From Cylindrodendrum hubeiense (lineage: Eukaryota; Ascomycota; Sordariomycetes; Hypocreales; Nectriaceae), in assembly GCA_014621425.1 (NCBI GenBank), contig JAANBB010000013.1:124001-188000 (forward strand): a stretch of 64,000 nucleotides of DNA. The letters are read 5' to 3'. The translations under genes were made by a program, and so were the position numbers. Below the pieces are notes generated by a model. It searched no databases. It had not been told where the DNA came from and saw only the letters and a program-made list of their open reading frames with translations. This document shows positions 58,489 to 64,000 of this stretch, one piece after another (the first letter of the stretch is position 1; every line of letters starts with the position of its first letter).

Positions 58489-59644
58489 ATGGCAGCCTCC
58501 ACTGTGGAAACCACTGGCTTCTGCTTCATCCCACCTGGTCTCAGCCACCTCCAGCGCCAAAATGGCGTCCAATGCCCGTCCACAGAGGAAGTTCTGGGCA
58601 AATTCTTTATATGTGGCATGATTACAGTGGCCACCAACTTCTTCTGCGGCTCTGACGACGCGCGTCGCCGCCTCCTCTTGTTCTGGGGCCGTGAGGCAAA
58701 GCAAAGAAGAACGTGGTCATCGATATGGCCCGGCATCGCAACGGCGGCCATGCATATCCTCTTCGCTATGGGGGTTGCTGGTATCATGACTAAAGGCGGC
58801 TTCCAAGGCAGTTTCACTTCGCTGATGCTCCTCTGGTTAACCCGTCCGCGGTTTGGCGCCGTCACGACTTTGTGGATGCATGTACCCAGCAAGTCGAGGC
58901 TTTATGACAATATCCTATTCGACATTTTCCTTTACGAGCCGATTCTCGTGGTGGCTGTGCTTCCAATTGCTATGAGATTTGCTGACGCGTCTCGTTCTAT
59001 GGATCCCTCCTGTGATGGGGTACAAATGACGCCACAGCAGAGGCATTTGCATTCCATCATGGCCCGCGCAGGAAAGACGTTAACCGCTATGGGCGTGGGT
59101 CAAATTTTTGTTCTAGCACTGATTTTGACTGCAGAGTTCCGGCTTCACAATATCCAAGTGGCTGAAAGAATGAGACCTTTTAGTCTGACTGGATTCAATC
59201 ACCCTGTGGGTGGCAGAACTGTACGTCGTTGGTCTAATTGTAGTGGGTATGCAGGGATAATAGGGCTGTTGAATTCACACATCTCATTCATTGCGAGCTG
59301 GGTGCTGTGGGCGAGTAAGTACCACCCTTTTCCTCGAGGAGATGTCTAAGAGGGACTTATTAATGATTGCCTAGCCTTTCTTCAGCTTGCTGGCGAGTCG
59401 TTCTGCCCATCTAATATCATGCCGATCAGTATCTTGCTCGGATGCCTTCCATTTGCGGCTTCACTAGTGCGAGCATGGACGAGTGTTTTTGGCTGGGAGC
59501 TCATCACAGGGACGCGGCCCTTACCGCCGTGGAGAGACCGATATATGGTTAGGTAGGGCAAGTTTCAATTCTTATTATAAGTGAGTACTACATGGTAATT
59601 ACAACCTTTACACCCTCAGATGGTACAGAAAACGAAGAGCATGA
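58489..59644 (+). CDS. Fungal integral membrane protein, family of unknown function
   Basis: Exons 58489-59314, 59375-59552 and 59620-59644 give 342 aa. The small last exon encodes WYRKRRA, a basic tail typical of such proteins; without it translation would stop two codons after YMV, so either end is possible. Hydrophobic segments are visible at about residues 77-105, 140-165, 200-225, 260-275 and 285-305, so there are five to seven membrane helices. No catalytic or transport motif is apparent. The N-terminus has a cysteine-bearing segment (FICGMITVATNFFCG). I do not recognise a characterised family. Confidence 0.72.
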
Positions 59645-60422
59645 TTCATCCTAATTTGCACGTCCTCTTTCCAGATGCGACATTAAGCAGCTCACAAAGA
59701 TAGAAGACTTGGCAACTTTGTTACCACCCGCATCACGTTACAAGACCCACTGCACACCAGGCATTCTGTAGCACAATGAGATGACGTGGTGATGCAAACC
59801 ATCATGAAATATTAGGCTTGTGCCAATAGCAAGCATGTGCTGTGTCCATCGGATAACCGCTACGGACCAACTAGAAAAGGGGATAATGGCAGATGAAAAA
59901 TTGTCGTATGCACGGTGTATGATCTACCTTCATAAAACGATGAATTTATGCCATCTACTCTTAGCTTGGGGTGTTGAGATCTCTGGCTGATGCTTGAGCC
60001 GTTGTCCACAAAGGGGGCACATTAGAGTACTTCTCTCGCCAAACGCTCCATAGAACCTGAATTCTAGCGGCTCGTGGAGTCCTAATTAATCTTCATTAAG
60101 CTCTTAAAGTTATTTGTTGGAGACATATCCATTGCTTAGCGCAGTTAAACTGCCAATCCTTAACTCGGCTGGTGGCCGTGCGCGTAATCACTCTAGGCTT
60201 GCATAAAATACTACTCTAGTGAGTGTGCAGCAGCTTAGCCCATGAGGCTACTGCCAATAGTTCCAAAGCCCTAAACAACAGTCATTTCGTGGCGCAGGTG
60301 ACTGACTCTCTCGGAATACATGGAGTTTAAAACAATATGGTCCCGGCCAGAGAAAATGCCCCTCGGTTCGTTGTTGCTCACTTCTTTACTCTGTGCTGCC
60401 TTGTCCTGTCATTTCCGCCACA
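59645..60422. other. Intergenic region, nothing recognised
   Basis: 778 bp without a supported gene, holding the promoter of the second Thr-rich secreted protein. Confidence 0.5.
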
Positions 60423-61181
60423 ATGCGTTTCTACAGCTTGTCGTTCGTTCTCTCCCTGCTGATGGCCCAGGCGCCGCTCTCTTCGGCTGGGCCTTGCAAG
60501 TTTACTCAGAGCTTGTCCGAGTCATCCAGCTTGCAGACGACGTCGGCATTCACTCCCTCAGCTACTCCCACCGCCGAGTCTACGACCACTGGGTCCACCA
60601 CTGAGTCTATGACCTCTGAACCCACTACCGAGTCTACAACTGTTGTATCCACCACCGAGTCTACAACCGCTGAACCCACCACCGAGTCCACAACCGCCGC
60701 ATCCACCACCGAGTCCACGACCACAACCACTGCGCCAGCTGTCAACACAAATGTTGCCACAAATGTTGTTAAGAACGGAGACTTTGCGAATTCCCTCCAG
60801 TACTGGAGTGTCCAGCTGCCACAACCCCCTATCACGGCTAGAGTCGAAAATGGTGTTGTCAATTACTTTAACCCAGCCTCATCAAATGCCATGTTCTTCA
60901 CCATGGAGCAAACCCTCTCAAACATAGATCCAAGCAAAACCTATAGCACATCTATTTCTGCCCGTTTTCAGGGCGCCCAGAGTTGCAGGGTCGACGTCCT
61001 TGTCGACTTGGTGCAAGTTATTAACTCGATCACACCGTCAAGCGGAGATCAAGATTGGACCCAGTTTACCGGGACACACACGCCTAAAGCCAACCCAGCA
61101 GGCGTGCTCAGAGTGCGAATGTCTTGCGCAATTGGTATGATTTGGGTCGACAATATCGCGGTGGTAGAAAATACTTTGTAA
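60423..61181 (+). CDS. Secreted Thr-rich repeat protein with carbohydrate-binding-like domain
   Basis: A single exon of 252 aa. Residues 1-22 are a signal peptide (LSFVLSLLMAQAPLSSA). Residues about 45-105 are six near-identical 9-aa repeats of the type TTESTTxxP/S, probably O-mannosylated. The C-terminal 140 residues (NVVKNGDFANSLQYWSV, then SCRVDVLVDLVQ and MIWVDNIAVV) have the NGDFE-W opening and final VDNI strand of CBM4/9-like sandwiches. The architecture matches the protein at 926-1710, although that gene has an intron and this one does not. ATG 60423 (CACAATGCG) starts the signal peptide. It probably binds a wall or host glycan. Confidence 0.83.
   Translation: MRFYSLSFVLSLLMAQAPLSSAGPCKFTQSLSESSSLQTTSAFTPSATPTAESTTTGSTTESMTSEPTTESTTVVSTTESTTAEPTTESTTAASTTESTTTTTAPAVNTNVATNVVKNGDFANSLQYWSVQLPQPPITARVENGVVNYFNPASSNAMFFTMEQTLSNIDPSKTYSTSISARFQGAQSCRVDVLVDLVQVINSITPSSGDQDWTQFTGTHTPKANPAGVLRVRMSCAIGMIWVDNIAVVENTL
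60570..60731 (+). repeat. 27-bp tandem repeat, six copies, in frame
   Basis: Units start at 60570, 60597, 60624, 60651, 60678 and 60705, each with the core ACCACCGAGTCTACAACC. The length is a multiple of three, so copy changes keep the reading frame and change linker length. Confidence 0.9.
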
Positions 61182-61512
61182 TCTGTGCCGCAACAACCCA
61201 GTTAGATATAGGCAGTAGGCTACGGCAGGTTGCCTGGCCCCATGTTCTGAGGAAAACTGGCTTAGCAAACAAGGAAACATCGAAATGGTGGTAAGCAAAA
61301 GTAACCGCCGACTGAATATGGCTCTGGCCATCTTGTTGCTCAGTTAGATCTTCATTCTGTTCCCAGAGGCACATGCCCATGCAGTATCCCATAGCGTGAA
61401 CAAGTTTCACAAAGCACAATATGTACAGAGGATGCATGAAATAGAGCTAATGTATTTAAATCTCGGACACCGCAGTAAATGCTAAATAACGAACAGTCCC
61501 ACTTGGTGTCTC
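61182..61512. other. Convergent 3' flank
   Basis: 331 bp between the repeat protein and the membrane-protein remnant. Nothing was recognised. Confidence 0.5.
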
Positions 61513-62191
61513 CTAAATATGAGGGAAATATACCGAGCAGTTCACATTAATCAACGCCATCGCATCAACCTCCCTTAGCTCAGCAAATGCTTTAATAATT
61601 TGATAAAATCTCGCAAGGCCATAGAGAACGGCTATGGGCATAATAGACCAAAATTCCCAGGGTAGTGGCAACTCAGTTGGCTGCCTGTCAATTTGCTCCT
61701 GATGCAGCTTCTCTTGCTGAGCGGCTTCGAATTCGCCCAGCCGTCCCCGATGGAAAACGCGGAGGTAAAGCCACTTCCACCTGCCAAGCCGTACCCATGA
61801 TGCCATTGTCTCAAGTGCCCAGAATGCGGCCGTGACCCCGAATAAGATCAGGCTTGTGACCCTCCACGAAGTTTGCTCAAGCGGCGTGGGGAAAGAAAAG
61901 TTCCATCCGGCAATGTGAAGACCCGTGAATAGGAGTGTTGCAAAACAGACGCAGCTCCTGTATTCCATAGGGGTTCATGGGAAACCTGTCGTTGGGGATC
62001 TGTTGGATGGGGCGGTAGGATGGTATGACTGGCATTCTCATAAACGGTTGTACGTTGATGGACCATCCGGGGCCATTTTCGTCGACGAAATCCAGCGGAG
62101 TGTTCTTCCATGCTCTGTTCTCTGTAATGGAAGAGAGATGCTCTTGTCCGTTCGGCCTCAGGCACCCAGCGCCAAACTCGGATCCTTGCAC
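61513..62191 (-). pseudogene. Frameshifted, truncated fungal membrane protein
   Basis: Two frames carry one protein-like sequence. From 62191 the first reads VQPFMRMPVIPSYRPIQQIPNDRFPMNPYGIQ. Around 61965 the likely continuation changes frame to RSCVCFATLLFTGLHIAGWNFSFPTPLEQTSWR, with further hydrophobic segments to the stop at 61513. LHxxAWxFxFPTxxExxxWR is a recurring pattern in a large fungal membrane-protein group, which normally has extra N-terminal membrane helices. A splice cannot bridge the frames, as the only candidate intron is under 30 bp. It is probably a dead fragment. Confidence 0.6.
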
Positions 62192-62446
62192 TCCACTACG
62201 GCGGCTATCGCCTTTTCCAACTCATCGCGTCTTCATTTCATATCTGAGTGCCCTCATCTGAGTGCAGCCTTCAACATCCTCAGCTTCCATTGAAAAGGCG
62301 CGGGGAAAGGCCATTCAAGAGGTCAGCTGCAGCGTCTCACCTTTTGTTTCGTGGTGTTGCCAATACGCTTCTGCTGCGGCCCACTCTCCCCAACTCAATC
62401 AGCTGCACCCACTCAACTCGCCATCACAACCTCAAGCCGGCTCCCA

Positions 62447-63636
62447 ATGGCTCGTCCTTCGGCGTTACAGGCCACCGTTTGGGCCTTCGTCGGGTCCATT
62501 TCTCTGTACCTGGGATTTGTCTCCCTCCTTACTATTCCATTTCTCCAAAACCAGGCCATCTACCTCAACAGCGTCACATTGACCTGGTTTCAGGACGTCA
62601 CTATCCCTGAGCAATGGGGGTTTCTTCGCAACCAAGTTACTCCATTCACTCTGCAGACACCGGATGGTGAGACACTGCATGCTTGGCACATCCTGCCCAT
62701 TGGTCTCTATCAGAAGCATGAGCAGCAGCTCCTCGCAGAGCCTTCTGGAATTGTCCCGGACATCGCCCAAAGTCTCGGATTCCAGCTTCTTCGTGATGAC
62801 CCAGATGCTCTCCTGGTGCTCTATTTCCATGGAGCTGCAGGCACCCTCGGCTCTGGTTGGCGGCCTCCCAGCTATAGAGCTATGCATGCCGCCTCTCCTG
62901 ACAAAATTCACACCGTCGCCATAGACTACAGGGGTTTTGGGTCCAGCACTGGCTTTACCTCAGAGGAGGGCCTTCTGACCGATGCTATTACACTTGCGGA
63001 GTGGGCCATGAAAGAAGCCCAGATTCCTCCTTCACGGATTGTCATATTCGGCCAGTCTCTCGGAACAGCAGTCAGCATCTCCTTGTCACACTACATGGCC
63101 GCCAAAGACCAGCCCACGCTTTTCTCCGGTATGGTCCTGGTCTGGTTGCTCCGTTTGTGGATGTTGAGCTTCTCACCGCAACATACCGCATCGCTGGTAT
63201 GATCCCCGTTCTCGACCCACTGGCGCATTTTCCTCCCCTCTTGCGATTCTTGCACAACTTTATCGTCACCAAATGGCCTAGCAAGATCAAGTTGGCCCAG
63301 TTCATCAACAGAGTTGAACAATTACCCGCAGAAGAGTCGAGATACCACATCACAATCATCCATGCCGAGGACGACTATGACATTCCATGGACTCATAGCG
63401 AAGAGCTCTTCTGGCATGCGGTCAACGCCACTAGCCCGGAGGGCATAACCTACGACGAACTAGAGAAGGAGAAGGAGGAAACCAGGCTTCAACTAGGTGC
63501 TGGCGGATGGCTTGTAAACCGGGAGTCAAAGAAGGGGTCCATTAGAGAACAAATCGTCAAGCATGGCTTGCACGATAAACTCATGTCATATCCTGTCGTC
63601 AGTCTGGCTATTTTGAGGGCGTTTCAAAGAGGGTAA
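62447..63636 (+). pseudogene. ABHD12-like alpha/beta hydrolase, frameshifted by a 5-bp duplication
   Basis: ATG 62447 starts a membrane-anchored hydrolase (FVGSISLYLGFVSLLTIPFL). LYFHGAAGTLGSGWRPPSYR is the oxyanion region and GQSLG holds the nucleophilic serine. After SGMVLV the frame changes: the family sequence continues as VAPFVDVELLTATYRIAG in the next frame. At 63137-63146 the pentamer CTGGT is present twice; with one copy the frame is whole (394 aa) and reaches the stop at 63636. The second part holds the Asp (AEDDYDIPW) and His (HGLHDKLM). As it stands the product ends shortly after the serine and lacks both. Family members hydrolyse lipids or esters. A sequencing error is possible. 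Confidence 0.8.
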
Positions 63637-63854
63637 ATTGCATTTACATATAGATAGAAAGACTATTATTTATTTACTAAAGCCAATTCCAACGCAACGG
63701 TTGAGAACAACTCGACTCAGTAACGGTGCTCACGGTACCAGAGAAATGGCCACACCAAAAACCCGCTGTGACACGATCTCATAGCGAAGAAAAAAAAGAT
63801 ATAGATAATACAACCCGCGTTTTGAAAGGTCCCATTCAATAAACCCCCATAATC

Positions 63855-64000
63855 TCAAGACTGCTTCTTCTTAATAGACTTCTTCTCTATAGCAAGTGAC
63901 CCGATAAATGATAGCAGTGCGAGGCCCAACGGAATGTACAAGGTCTGAATAACGGCATTCTCATAGCCAGCCAGGACACTCCCCAACCTCGCCGGTCCAA
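63855..64000 (-). CDS. C-terminus of an MFS transporter (DHA2 multidrug type), cut by the window edge
   Basis: The minus-strand frame entering at 64000 reads LAGYENAVIQTLYIPLGLALLSF and ends in a basic EKKSIKKKQS tail at stop 63857-63855. This is the last membrane helix and tail typical of 14-helix fungal drug:proton antiporters. Only 48 aa are inside the window. It is convergent with the ABHD12-like gene. Confidence 0.75.
   Translation of the reverse strand, partial: GPARLGSVLAGYENAVIQTLYIPLGLALLSFIGSLAIEKKSIKKKQS

Noticed and set aside
59221..59254. Possible 34-bp intron in the membrane-protein gene
   Set aside because: It is shorter than the 50-bp minimum seen in this window, and the frame is open without it.

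Overview
The window is nuclear DNA of a filamentous ascomycete (Pezizomycotina; probably a plant-associated Sordariomycete, which is an inference). Genes are split by short 50-120 bp introns with GTAAGT-type donors, CTAAC-type branch sites and YAG acceptors. Zn2Cys6 regulators, MFS transporters, secreted carbohydrate-active enzymes and a P450 are present. No tRNA, rRNA, CRISPR or intact transposon was seen. Exon joins were worked out by hand from reading frame, splice signals and family conservation.

Left part (1-15,000): a secreted Thr-rich protein with a carbohydrate-binding-like domain; a Rieske-type oxygenase whose Rieske cluster is absent; a gene-poor stretch of about 4 kb with a 15-bp tandem repeat; a secreted GH5 hydrolase; a second gene-poor stretch with an inverted repeat and a RIP-like duplication; a 16-cysteine secreted protein; and an SMP-C2 lipid-transfer-type protein.

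Centre (15,700-40,900): a dense carbohydrate-catabolic cluster. It has two Zn2Cys6 regulators, three MFS transporters (monocarboxylate-like, hexose/lactose-like, alpha-glucoside-like), a GH88 unsaturated-uronyl hydrolase, a DUF2264 protein, a Gfo/Idh/MocA dehydrogenase, a YetA/PcRGLX-like exo-rhamnogalacturonan lyase, a secreted CE8 pectin methylesterase and a beta-hydroxyacid dehydrogenase. GH88, DUF2264 and the lyase all lack a signal peptide. The proposed logic is that pectin (rhamnogalacturonan) fragments are trimmed outside, imported by MFS carriers, and cleaved by lyase and GH88 inside the cell, as in the Bacillus YteR/YetA pathway. The promoter between the first regulator and the monocarboxylate-type transporter carries eight CGG triplets spaced exactly 9 bp apart.

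Right part (41,900-64,000): a P450, the remains of a Zn2Cys6 regulator, an OPT oligopeptide transporter, an S10 serine carboxypeptidase, a full-length ABCC exporter, a Zn2Cys6 regulator, a membrane protein of unknown function, a second Thr-rich carbohydrate-binding-like secreted protein, a frameshifted membrane-protein remnant, an ABHD12-like hydrolase disrupted by a 5-bp tandem duplication, and the C-terminus of a DHA2-type MFS gene running off the window.
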